Source: JAENVT01 sp031370745
Lineage (GTDB): Bacteria; Actinomycetota; Acidimicrobiia; Acidimicrobiales; Ilumatobacteraceae
Reading direction: 5' to 3'
DNA: 13,318 nt
Assembly: GCA_031370745.1 (NCBI GenBank)
Contig: JANMQX010000208.1
Span: forward strand, 1 to 13,318
Made by a program: the position numbers and the translations under genes. Every line of letters begins with the position of its first letter. The first letter of the stretch is position 1. Positions 6,436 to 13,318 of the stretch are shown here, piece after piece. The notes under the pieces were generated by a model that searched no databases, was not told where the DNA came from, and saw only the letters and a list, made by a program, of their open reading frames with translations.

Positions 6436-7477
6436 TAGTCGTTGTGGTGCTGTTGTCGTCGTCGTGACCGTGACCGCCACCGTCGTGACCCTTGTCGTCG
6501 CCGCCCTTGTTGTCGTCAGCGGGGATCGAGGTCGACACGTTGGTCGTCGGGTTCGCCGAATCGCAACGGATCCGCTCCTTCACCGAGACGGTCATCTGGC
6601 CGTCGTGATCGCTGACCTTGATGCGCACCTGCTCACCGGTGGCGAAGGTGACCTTGGTCTTGTCTCCGTCGGTGCTGGAGGTGGCACCTGCGGGTGTGAT
6701 CGCGCCGAGGGTGATCGTGCCATCAGCAGCCACCGTGTAGGCAATCGACGCAGGGGTGTTGTCGCAGAGCACGCCGGTCCAGGTGTGGGAGCCAACGGCC
6801 TTGCCTTCGACGCCCTTGATGCCGCCCAGCGAGACGCTCACCTTGGCCGATGTGTCGCCGTCGTCGTCGGTGCTGACCTCGACCTTGATGGTCAGGGTTC
6901 GCGACTGATCGCCGGCTGCGTTGGTGAACTTGACCGAGACACGAGCTTCCACACTGGCTTCGCCGTCGTCGTCGCCGGTCGAATGATCGACCGTGCCGAC
7001 CACGGCGGTGATGCCGGTCGCTGGTGTCGCTGCGGTCCCGGTGATGTCTGGCGCAGCGTCAGTGCCGGCGATGGTGAACGCGACGCTGGAGGTACTGCCG
7101 TCGCCGAACACATCGCCCTTCCAAGCGCCCGGGCCGGAGACCTGAGCCAGCGTGCCGGCGCGAGCTGAAACGCTTTGGCCACCGTGCTTCGACTTGACGA
7201 CGACCCTCCCGGTATCACCGGCAGTATTTGAGCTTTCGAACACAACCTTGTGGGGCTTGAGCTCCGTGGCGACCGTGCTGTTGGCCGATGAGACCGCGAC
7301 ATTGGCGAGCGCACCACCCGGGCCAGTTGTGATGTCAACCGTGAACGGCACGCCGAACAACGGCAGCGTGACCGTCGTGGTCACCGGTGCCGCAGCCGCC
7401 GTTGTTTGAACCACGACCCCACCGATCAACACGGTGCCCAGCACTGCCGCGGCCCCCGCTATCAAACGTCGCTTCAT
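6425..7477 (-). CDS. Secreted protein with two related beta-type modules and Asp/His/Gly tail
   Basis: I do not recognise the family. The 350-residue product starts at the ATG at 7477, with GGAGG at 7490-7486, 8 nt upstream. A Sec signal peptide (MKRRLIAGAAAVLGTVLIGG..., likely cleavage near AAAA-PV at 30/31) shows it is exported. Two sections look like diverged copies: residues about 105-215 and 225-305. Each has a W-x-G start (W119, W233), then SxAxTxA, a TPA segment, and a VKF/VTF...RTLTIKV/RIKV...KVSV/TVSV strand pair. The second carries C238 and C305, which could form a disulfide. The tail (about 319-341) is built of Asp, Gly, His and Lys, then NSTTTTSAP. It could bind metal. A strong terminator follows the stop. 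Confidence 0.75.
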   Translation of the reverse strand: MKRRLIAGAAAVLGTVLIGGVVVQTTAAAAPVTTTVTLPLFGVPFTVDITTGPGGALANVAVSSANSTVATELKPHKVVFESSNTAGDTGRVVVKSKHGGQSVSARAGTLAQVSGPGAWKGDVFGDGSTSSVAFTIAGTDAAPDITGTAATPATGITAVVGTVDHSTGDDDGEASVEARVSVKFTNAAGDQSRTLTIKVEVSTDDDGDTSAKVSVSLGGIKGVEGKAVGSHTWTGVLCDNTPASIAYTVAADGTITLGAITPAGATSSTDGDKTKVTFATGEQVRIKVSDHDGQMTVSVKERIRCDSANPTTNVSTSIPADDNKGGDDKGHDGGGHGHDDDNSTTTTSAP

Positions 7478-7587
7478 TCCAACAACCTCCGAGGATATAG
7501 TTCGCCGCGCCCGCGTCGGACTTTGGTTTTGTATCGGACACGCCTGGTACAACCTGAAGGTTTTGGGCTTAATACAGTCTTGACGGG
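7478..7587 (-). promoter_or_regulatory. Intergenic region carrying the secreted-protein promoter
   Basis: This 110-bp gap separates the LysR gene end from the secreted-protein start on the same strand. It holds the GGAGG ribosome binding site (7490-7486). It also has a small palindrome AACCT-GA-AGGTT (7550-7561) and A/T-richer patches (TATATCC, TACAAAA) that could be -10 elements. None has a convincing -35 partner, and no strong terminator for the LysR gene is seen. Confidence 0.25.
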
Positions 7588-8520
7588 TCAGCTCCAGAGA
7601 GTGACATACACCGGTGGTCGGAACTTGGCGACCGGCACCCCTCCATCGGGCCGAAACATGGCCTGCATGGCGTCAGGCGTGCGCACGAACCGACGAAGTT
7701 TGTCGGCCGCCCGCGAACGTCGCTGCTGCTCCAACGAACTGACATAGAGAAGCAGGTCAACCGGTATACCTGCCGCACGAACCCTGGTGAGCGCGCGGCG
7801 ATCTACCTCGGCTGTGACCATGTGATCGATGGCCGGTGCCACCCCGTCACCAGCGGCGGCCGCGGACCACGCCGCCTTTTCGTTGGCAAACACCATGATG
7901 TGCGTCTCCGGCACCCGGTATTTGGTCAGCAGGGCACCGACGTCGGAGAGCGGGTCCATTCCAGTGGGGTCCACCAGCCAGCGCACACCGGCCAACCCCC
8001 CACCGTTCAGCCGCAGTTCGGGATGCCCGACCAGGGTCATCCGGTACCTCATCACGGGCTCAGCCTCGAGACCGGCAAGCCGCGGGCCGACCGCCACGTC
8101 GGCAAGGCGCTCCTCCACGAGAGCTGCCATCTCTTCGGTGGTTGCCACGCCCAGACTGACCTCGATGCCGCCGGCGCGTGCAGTGAATGCCTGCAGCAAA
8201 GCCGGCACGATCGACTGCGACAACGTGCTGGTGGTCACGACCCGCAGAAGCTCGGCGGCGCCGTTCGACTGCCTGACCGCGACCTCAGCATCGACGGCAA
8301 GATTCACCATTTGCGACGCGATCGTCACCACTCTGCGGCCGGCCGGGGTCAGCTCCATTCCGGCGCCACTGCGTGCGATCAAAGGATCGTCGAGATGTTG
8401 CCGAAGTGCCGCGAGGGCTTGGGAGACTGCCGGTTCGCTGACGCCCAGGGCTGCCGCGGCGGCGCGAACCGACCCGAGCCGAGACACCAGGACGAACACT
8501 TTCAGTTGGGCAAGGGTCAC
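7588..8520 (-). CDS. LysR-family transcriptional regulator, CutR-like by position
   Basis: The 310-residue regulator has a typical LysR winged helix-turn-helix at residues 1-60 (LKVFVLVSRLGSVRAAAAALGVSEPAVSQALAALRQ region), a linker helix, and an effector-binding domain from about 90 to 290. The start is a GTG at 8520 giving MTLAQLKVF, right where the family begins; an upstream TAGAGT at 8535-8530 lies 9 nt away. It is divergent from coxM-coxS-coxL. In Mycobacterium sp. JC1, the LysR-type CutR sits divergent to cutBCA and controls CO dehydrogenase expression. The shared order suggests the same role here. The effector is unknown. Length and domain content are normal; an insertion in the effector domain cannot be judged by eye. 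Confidence 0.9.
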   Translation of the reverse strand: MTLAQLKVFVLVSRLGSVRAAAAALGVSEPAVSQALAALRQHLDDPLIARSGAGMELTPAGRRVVTIASQMVNLAVDAEVAVRQSNGAAELLRVVTTSTLSQSIVPALLQAFTARAGGIEVSLGVATTEEMAALVEERLADVAVGPRLAGLEAEPVMRYRMTLVGHPELRLNGGGLAGVRWLVDPTGMDPLSDVGALLTKYRVPETHIMVFANEKAAWSAAAAGDGVAPAIDHMVTAEVDRRALTRVRAAGIPVDLLLYVSSLEQQRRSRAADKLRRFVRTPDAMQAMFRPDGGVPVAKFRPPVYVTLWS

Positions 8521-8529
8521 CGTCTCGGA

Positions 8530-8535
8530 ACTCTA
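8530..8535 (-). promoter_or_regulatory. Candidate -10 element (TAGAGT) of the LysR gene
   Basis: TAGAGT on the minus strand ends 9 nt before the GTG start, so the message would be leaderless or nearly so. No ribosome binding site precedes the GTG, which fits. Confidence 0.4.
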
Positions 8536-8583
8536 GGTGAGCGCTGATGCCGCGAGTGGGTCGAGATAACCCTTCGCTTATGA

Positions 8584-8600
8584 GGTGATTGACGATCACC
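8584..8600. promoter_or_regulatory. Candidate LysR-type operator (T-N11-A box)
   Basis: GGTGAT-N5-ATCACC is a perfect 6-bp inverted repeat containing T-N11-A (T8586 to A8598), the classical LysR recognition form. It is centred at 8592, about 72 bp from the regulator start and 81 bp from the coxM start, in the middle of the 152-bp divergent gap. It overlaps the proposed coxM -35 element. Confidence 0.6.
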
Positions 8601-8617
8601 GTACTGACGCTCATGAT
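8589..8617 (+). promoter_or_regulatory. Candidate coxMSL promoter (-35 TTGACG, -10 CATGAT)
   Basis: TTGACG (8589-8594) matches five of six -35 consensus bases. It lies exactly 17 bp before CATGAT (8612-8617), which matches four of six -10 bases. Transcription would start near 8624, leaving a leader of about 50 nt to the coxM ATG. The -35 lies inside the LysR box, a layout in which bound regulator could contact RNA polymerase or block it. Confidence 0.5.
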
Positions 8618-8672
8618 CTCGTCGGGGCCACCCATGGGGTGCCCAGCAAGCACGTGACGATCGGGGGATCTC

Positions 8673-9542
8673 ATGCAAATTCCACCGCCGTTCGAATACG
8701 AACGAGCGACCAGCATCGAGCACGCAATTGCGCTGCTGGATCGGCTCGGCCCCGAGGCCCGGCTGGTCGCAGGGGGCCACAGCCTGCTGCCGATGATGAA
8801 GCTTCGACTCGCCAGACCCGAACATCTCATCGACATCAACGATCTCGATCTGGCGTACATTCGCATCGAGGGCGACGAGATTCGGATCGGCGCCATGACA
8901 CGGCACCGCGAGTTGCTCGAGTCGGCCGTCGCCGGCGAGCACTACGCCATCTTCGCCGAGGCCGAGCGGGTGATCGCCGATCCGATCGTGCGCAATCGTG
9001 GGACCGTCGGCGGGTCGCTGTGTCAGGCCGACCCTTCAGAGGATCTGTCCGCGGTGATGTCGGCGCTGGCGGCGACGATCGTTCTCCACTCGAAAGACGG
9101 CGAGCGAACAGTACCGGCGCGCGAGTTCCATGTCGGGCCGTACGAGACCGCAGCGCTACCCGGCGAGATCGTGACCGAGATCCGCGTTCCGATTCGCAAC
9201 AGAACCGGCAGCGCCTACGAAAAGGTCGAGCGTCGAGCCGGCGACTGGGCGGTCGCGGCCTCCGGCGTGTTCGTCAGCTTGGACGGCGAGGTCGTCAGCG
9301 ATTGCGGTATCGGTTTGACCGCGGTCGGGGTCGAGCACTTCTACGCTCCCGCCGCCGAGGCGGCTCTGCGCGGCAAGTCACCAACCGACGACAACATCGT
9401 CGCCGCGGCGCAACTCGCCGCCGATGCCAGCAATCCGTCGAGTGATCAGCGCGGCCCAGCCGACTACAAGCGGCATCTCGCCAAAGAACTCACAGCACGC
9501 GCACTTCGCCGCGCTGTTGCTCGAGCACAGGGAGGCTCATGA
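8673..9542 (+). CDS. coxM: Aerobic CO dehydrogenase medium (FAD) subunit
   Basis: The 289-residue flavoprotein subunit passes electrons from the small subunit to the respiratory chain. The FAD signatures are AGGHS at 33-37, then LLPMMKLRLA, and TVGGS at 111-115. The C-terminal part (about 180-285) is the CO dehydrogenase flavoprotein C-terminal domain. The ATG at 8673 has GGGGGA at 8663-8668, 4 nt away, a weak ribosome binding site. The order M-S-L with overlapping genes is that of form I CO dehydrogenases (cutB-cutC-cutA in mycobacteria). The stop overlaps the start of the small-subunit gene. It is clearly a paralogue of the medium subunit at 1592 but has an extra C-terminal stretch (ARALRRAVARAQGGS). 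Confidence 0.95.
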   Translation: MQIPPPFEYERATSIEHAIALLDRLGPEARLVAGGHSLLPMMKLRLARPEHLIDINDLDLAYIRIEGDEIRIGAMTRHRELLESAVAGEHYAIFAEAERVIADPIVRNRGTVGGSLCQADPSEDLSAVMSALAATIVLHSKDGERTVPAREFHVGPYETAALPGEIVTEIRVPIRNRTGSAYEKVERRAGDWAVAASGVFVSLDGEVVSDCGIGLTAVGVEHFYAPAAEAALRGKSPTDDNIVAAAQLAADASNPSSDQRGPADYKRHLAKELTARALRRAVARAQGGS

Positions 9543-10024
9543 TGGAAGTGACCATCAATGTCAATGGTGAAGATTTCACGCGCGATGTGGAGCCGAGGCT
9601 GCTGCTGATCCACTTCCTTCGTGACCACCTTCGTCTGACCGGCAGCCACTGGGGCTGTGACACGACCAACTGCGGCGTTTGCGTGGTGTGGATGGACGGC
9701 CAACCGGTGAAGTCGTGCACTGTGCTGACCGCCATGGCCGACGGCCGCACGATTCGCACCGTCGAGGATCTTGAACAAGGCGGTGTGTTGGATCCGATCC
9801 AACAAGGTTTCATGAACGAACACGGCCTGCAGTGCGGGTTCTGCACGCCGGCGATGATGATGACCGCACGCCATCTGCTCGACCACCACCCAGACCCCAG
9901 CACAGACGAGATCCGCGAGGCCATCTGCGGCACGATCTGTCGCTGTACGGGATACGAGAACATCGTGCGCGCCGTGCGCTGGGCCGCGGAACATGCAACG
10001 GAGAAAGTAGGGGTGTCGGCATGA
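9539..10024 (+). CDS. coxS: Aerobic CO dehydrogenase small 2Fe-2S subunit
   Basis: The product, of 161 residues, carries two [2Fe-2S] clusters: C40, C45, C48 and C60 (HWGCDTTNCGVC...C), and C99, C102, C134 and C136 (CGFC...CRC). HWGCDTTNCGVCVVW is close to the form I small-subunit wording, unlike the other small subunit in this window. Two ATG codons stand side by side: the first at 9539 overlaps the coxM stop, and the second at 9542 lies 6 nt after GGAGG (9531-9535), a better spacing, so translation may begin at residue 2. The end overlaps the coxL start by four bases. It links the Mo-containing CoxL to the FAD-containing CoxM. Confidence 0.95.
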   Translation: MMEVTINVNGEDFTRDVEPRLLLIHFLRDHLRLTGSHWGCDTTNCGVCVVWMDGQPVKSCTVLTAMADGRTIRTVEDLEQGGVLDPIQQGFMNEHGLQCGFCTPAMMMTARHLLDHHPDPSTDEIREAICGTICRCTGYENIVRAVRWAAEHATEKVGVSA

Positions 10025-12423
10025 CCGTCACAGAGGTACCGACGAGTGCGGCAGGTAACCCGATCGGGTTCGGTCGGATGCTCCGCAAAGAAGACGCACG
10101 ATTCCTGCGCGGAAAAGGCAACTACGTCGACGACATGGACATGCCGGGGATGTTGTACGGCGCGATCCTGCGCAGTCCGGTGGCGCATGCCTTGATCAAA
10201 TCGATCGACACGTCTGCAGCCGAAGCGCATCCGAAAGTCAAGGCAGTCATCACTGGCGCGGTGCTCGAAACATTGGGCTTGGCGTGGGTACCGACGCTGT
10301 CGTACGACACTGCGGCGGTGCTTGCCACCGACAAGGTTCGCTTCCAGGGACAAGAGGTCGCCTTCGTCATCGCCGAGGACAAGTACTCGGCGCGCGATGC
10401 GTTGGAGCTGATCGAAGTCGACTATGAGATCCTTCCTGCTGTCATCGACGCCAAGAAAGCGCTCGACCCCGGCGCGCCGGTGATCCGCACCGACAAGGAA
10501 GGCAAGACCGACAACCACATCTTCGATTGGGAAGCCGGCGACGAGGCAAAGTGCGACGCCGCGTTTGCCAAGGCCGACGTGATCGTGAAGCAGGACATGT
10601 TGTATCCGCGGGTGCATCCGTCGCCGATGGAGACGTGCGGTGCCGTGGCCTACATGGACAAGGCCACAGGGCAACTCACCATCTGGTGCACATCGCAAGC
10701 CCCACACGCCCATCGCACCATCTACGCGTTGGTGGCCGGCTTGCCGGAGCAAAAGATCCGAGTGGTGTCGCCCGACATCGGCGGAGGTTTCGGCAACAAG
10801 GTAGGGATCTACAGCGGATACGTGCTGGCGATCGTCGGGTCGATCGTCACCGGCAAACCTGTGAAGTGGATGGAGGATCGCAGCGAGCACTTGATGAGCA
10901 CAGCGTTCGCCCGTGACTACCACATGCACGGTGAGATCGCCGCGACGAAGGAGGGCAAGATCCTCGGCGTGCGGGTTGACGTTCTGGCCGATCACGGCTG
11001 CTTCAACGGGACCGCCCAACCGACGAAGTACCCGGCCGGCTTCTTCCACATCTTCACCGGCAGCTACGACTACGAAGCAGCGCACTGCAAGGTCACGGGG
11101 GTGTACACCAACAAGGCGCCGGGTGGTGTCGCGTACGCGTGTTCATTCCGGATCACCGAGGCCGTGTACCTCGTCGAACGGCTCGTCGATTGTCTGGCCA
11201 TGGAGATGAAGGTCGACCCGGCGGAGCTACGGCTGAAGAACCTGCTGCGCGCCGAACAGTTCCCTTACACCACGCCAACCGGCTGGGAGTACGACAGCGG
11301 CGACTACGCGCCGACGCTGCGCGAGGCAATGCGCATCGCCGGCTACGACGAGTTGCGCGCTGAGCAGGCTGCGCGCCGAGCACGGCGCGCAGCTGGCGAC
11401 ACCAGCGAACCGATGATGGGGATCGGCATCTCGTTCTTCACAGAAGGCGTCGGTGCGGGGCCGCGCAAGCACATGGACATCCTCGGTCTCGGCATGGCCG
11501 ATGGCGCCGAGCTGCGAGTGCACCCGACTGGCAAGGCCCAGCTCCGGCTGAGTTGTATGTCGCAGGGCCAAGGGCACCAGACCACCTTTGCGCAGATCGT
11601 CGCCCAAGAGTTGGGTATCCCACCAGAAGACGTTGAAGTCCTTCAAGGCGATACCGACAACACCCCGTTCGGTCTCGGCACCTACGGATCGCGTTCAACT
11701 CCTGTGAGCGGCGGCGCCGCGGCGATCGTCGCCAGGCGCGTACGCGACAAGGCCCGCATCATTGCCGCTGCGGCGTTGGAGTGTTCGCCCGACGATCTCG
11801 AATGGGAGCTCGGCAGGTGGCAGGTGAAAGGCGACCCGGAGAAAGGTAAGACCATCCAGGAGATCGCGATGCTGTCGCACAGCTCGCTCGAACTTCCTGA
11901 TGGCGTCGAGGGTCACCTCGACGGGCAGTGCGTCTACGACCCACCCAACCTCACCTACCCGTTCGGTGCCTACATCTGTGTGACCGATGTCGATCCCGGC
12001 ACGGGTGAGGTCAAGGTTCGTCGCTTCATCGCCGTAGACGACTGCGGCCCGCGCATCAATCCGATGATCGTTGAAGGACAAGTGCACGGTGGCCTGGCCG
12101 ACGGCATCGGCATGGCATTGATGCAGGTGATCGCCTTCGATGAGGAGGGCAACAACTTGGGTGGGTCGTTCATGGACTATCTGTTGCCGACGTCGATGGA
12201 GTGCCCGTCATGGGAACTCGGCGAGACCAATACGCCGTCGCCTCATCATCCGCTCGGCGTGAAGGGTGTCGGTGAGTCGGCCACGGTCGGTTCACCTCCG
12301 GCCGTCGTCAACTCGGTGCTCGATGCGATTCAGGTGCGCCACGCCGACATGCCCCTCACACCGGCCCAGGTCTGGCGAGCCTTGCAAGGCAACCCTTTCC
12401 GCACCGATCTCGCGATCACGTAG
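10021..12423 (+). CDS. coxL: Aerobic CO dehydrogenase large subunit, form I
   Basis: This catalytic subunit oxidises CO to CO2 at a Mo-Cu centre bound to molybdopterin cytosine dinucleotide. The 800 residues match the usual length of about 800. The active-site loop AYACSFR is at 371-377, so C374 is the Cu-binding Cys; AYXCSFR is the accepted form I signature, against AYRGAGR in form II. Q226 (in CTSQAPH) and E752 (in GVKGVGES) occupy the positions of Gln240 and Glu763 of Oligotropha carboxidovorans CoxL. The cofactor loop DIGGGFGNK is at 252-260. The N-terminal hammerhead domain spans about 20-140. The ATG at 10021 is preceded by AGGGG (10009-10013), and the same frame extends upstream without family homology. 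All key residues are intact. Confidence 0.97.
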   Translation: MTVTEVPTSAAGNPIGFGRMLRKEDARFLRGKGNYVDDMDMPGMLYGAILRSPVAHALIKSIDTSAAEAHPKVKAVITGAVLETLGLAWVPTLSYDTAAVLATDKVRFQGQEVAFVIAEDKYSARDALELIEVDYEILPAVIDAKKALDPGAPVIRTDKEGKTDNHIFDWEAGDEAKCDAAFAKADVIVKQDMLYPRVHPSPMETCGAVAYMDKATGQLTIWCTSQAPHAHRTIYALVAGLPEQKIRVVSPDIGGGFGNKVGIYSGYVLAIVGSIVTGKPVKWMEDRSEHLMSTAFARDYHMHGEIAATKEGKILGVRVDVLADHGCFNGTAQPTKYPAGFFHIFTGSYDYEAAHCKVTGVYTNKAPGGVAYACSFRITEAVYLVERLVDCLAMEMKVDPAELRLKNLLRAEQFPYTTPTGWEYDSGDYAPTLREAMRIAGYDELRAEQAARRARRAAGDTSEPMMGIGISFFTEGVGAGPRKHMDILGLGMADGAELRVHPTGKAQLRLSCMSQGQGHQTTFAQIVAQELGIPPEDVEVLQGDTDNTPFGLGTYGSRSTPVSGGAAAIVARRVRDKARIIAAAALECSPDDLEWELGRWQVKGDPEKGKTIQEIAMLSHSSLELPDGVEGHLDGQCVYDPPNLTYPFGAYICVTDVDPGTGEVKVRRFIAVDDCGPRINPMIVEGQVHGGLADGIGMALMQVIAFDEEGNNLGGSFMDYLLPTSMECPSWELGETNTPSPHHPLGVKGVGESATVGSPPAVVNSVLDAIQVRHADMPLTPAQVWRALQGNPFRTDLAIT

Positions 12424-12438
12424 TACGCGGCGGACAGT

Positions 12439-12444
12439 TAGCCT
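12439..12444 (+). promoter_or_regulatory. Candidate -10 element (TAGCCT) before the XdhC-type gene
   Basis: TAGCCT ends 5 nt before the ATG at 12450, in the 26-bp gap after coxL. It may drive a separate leaderless transcript besides read-through from the cox operon. No ribosome binding site of normal strength precedes this ATG. Confidence 0.4.
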
Positions 12445-12449
12445 TTCGT

Positions 12450-13318
12450 ATGACACACGATCTTTCTGCTCGTGGGTTGGAGCTTCGACATGCTCGAGCT
12501 GCGTATGTGCATGCCCGCGTCGTCGTCGCCGAGAAGCCAACCAGCGCCAAGCCCGGTGCCGAGGCGATCGTGTTGGCCGACGGAACGCTCGAAGGTTTCG
12601 TCGGTGGTGCCTGCGCGGAGTCGACGGTGCGAGCGCAGGCATTGGCGCTGCTCGACTCCGGCGACACGCTGTTGCTGCGGATCACGCCCGAACCGGAGGA
12701 GCCGAGACCCGGTTCGCTGACCGTGCACAACCCCTGTTTGTCGGGCGGCACGTTGGAGATCTTTCTCGAACCGGTCATTCCCGCGCCCTTGGTGGTCGTC
12801 GTCGGCGACACTCCAATAGCTCGGGCGATGCTGGACCTGGTCGGTCCCCTTGGTCACGCCGGGACCACCTACGACGGCACCCTTCCGAGCGACGCCGCGG
12901 CTGTCGTCATCGCATCCCATGGCCGCGACGAGGAAGCGGTGTTGGTCGAGGCCCTGCACGCAGACGTTCCGTACGTCGGCCTGGTCGCCAGCCGCAAGCG
13001 AGGCGAGGCGGTGCTCGGCGCGATCGACGTGTGCGCTTCGATGAAGGCTCGGGTGCACACGCCTGCAGGACTCGACATCGGAGCCAGAACACCTGAGGAA
13101 GTAGCACTGTCGATCCTCGCCGAGATCATCTCGACCAGACCGCGACAATCTGGCCGGCCGGTCGGTGAGGGCACCCCGACGTCGACCGAATCGGCCAGCG
13201 ACCCGGTGTGCGCAATGAGCGTTGCGATGGTTGATGCCTCGCTGCACCTCGACCACGATGGCCATCGGTACTGGTTCTGCGGCACCGGTTGCCTTCGTGC
13301 GTTCGCCGCCGATCCCCA
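12450..13318 (+). CDS. XdhC/CoxF-type maturation protein fused to a YHS domain (partial)
   Basis: The reading frame starts at the ATG at 12450 and is still open at the window edge after 289 codons. Residues about 20-65 are the XdhC/CoxI N-terminal domain: SAKPGAEAIVLADGTLEGFVGGACAES, where the family GGGC becomes GGAC. Residues about 114-210 form the C-terminal Rossmann domain (VVVVGDTPIARAMLDLVG; SHGRDEEAVLVEALHA; YVGLVASRKRG). From residue 251 a YHS domain follows, DPVCAMSVAMVDAS... ending ...YWFCGTGCLRAF, with Cys residues typical of this metal-linked domain. XdhC-family proteins help sulfurate and insert the Mo cofactor; CoxF and CoxI of Oligotropha serve CO dehydrogenase. Placement right after coxL supports a maturation role. 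The role of the YHS domain is inferred: possibly copper or other metal handling for the Mo-Cu site. Confidence 0.85.
   Translation, partial: MTHDLSARGLELRHARAAYVHARVVVAEKPTSAKPGAEAIVLADGTLEGFVGGACAESTVRAQALALLDSGDTLLLRITPEPEEPRPGSLTVHNPCLSGGTLEIFLEPVIPAPLVVVVGDTPIARAMLDLVGPLGHAGTTYDGTLPSDAAAVVIASHGRDEEAVLVEALHADVPYVGLVASRKRGEAVLGAIDVCASMKARVHTPAGLDIGARTPEEVALSILAEIISTRPRQSGRPVGEGTPTSTESASDPVCAMSVAMVDASLHLDHDGHRYWFCGTGCLRAFAADP

Noticed and set aside
6464..7168. CRISPR-like or tandem repeat suggested by recurring GTCGTCGTC stretches
   Set aside because: The runs are codon repeats for Asp and Thr in the secreted protein, irregular in spacing and without spacers.
9832..10020. In-frame upstream extension of coxL
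   Set aside because: It overlaps the small-subunit gene for its whole length and the family N-terminus begins at the ATG at 10021, which has a ribosome binding site.
9490..11085. 531-codon minus-strand open frame across coxS and coxL
   Set aside because: It is antisense to two genes with intact catalytic motifs, has no ribosome binding site or domain, and reflects high-GC codon bias.
12438..13265. Long minus-strand open frame opposite the XdhC-type gene
   Set aside because: The plus strand encodes clear XdhC and YHS domains; the opposite frame shows none.

Overview
The window is high-GC DNA from what looks like an actinobacterium. The signs are strong G/C at third codon positions, lipoprotein and exported-protein styles common in that phylum, TANNNT -10-like hexamers placed only 5-9 nt before several start codons (suggesting leaderless transcripts), and a form I CO dehydrogenase operon in the order seen in mycobacterial cutBCA. 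I suspect Acidimicrobiia or a relative, but nothing here proves the class.

Left part (1-1130): a tRNA-Arg(TCG) gene on the minus strand with its own intrinsic terminator, followed by the truncated N-terminus of a tyrosine integrase and a partial Cys-rich reading frame that leaves the window. This looks like the decayed edge of an element that integrated at the tRNA. The rest of the stretch shows no convincing gene.

Centre-left (1131-5678): an orphan pair encoding the small (2Fe-2S) and medium (FAD) subunits of a second xanthine oxidase/CO dehydrogenase-type enzyme with no large subunit beside it. It is followed by an AUR1-type PAP2 membrane protein overlapping a PIN-domain protein. A small Dabb protein lies on the minus strand, diverging from an FAD-dependent DAO-family oxidoreductase.

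Centre-right (5704-7477): two minus-strand exported proteins, a secreted protein with two related beta-type modules and an Asp/His/Gly tail, and a lipoprotein. The terminator of the first lies inside the signal-peptide coding sequence of the second.

Right part (7588-13318): a LysR regulator divergent from coxM-coxS-coxL. The large subunit carries the AYACSFR active-site loop that defines form I (true CO-oxidising) enzymes, and the equivalents of the Oligotropha active-site Gln and Glu are present. A canonical T-N11-A LysR box overlapping a -35 element sits mid-way in the divergent intergenic region. A maturation gene of the XdhC/CoxF type follows, fused to a C-terminal YHS domain and cut by the window edge. 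Together these genes would let the cell oxidise CO in air: CoxL takes the electrons, CoxS and CoxM pass them on to the respiratory chain, and the XdhC-type protein helps mature the Mo/Cu centre.
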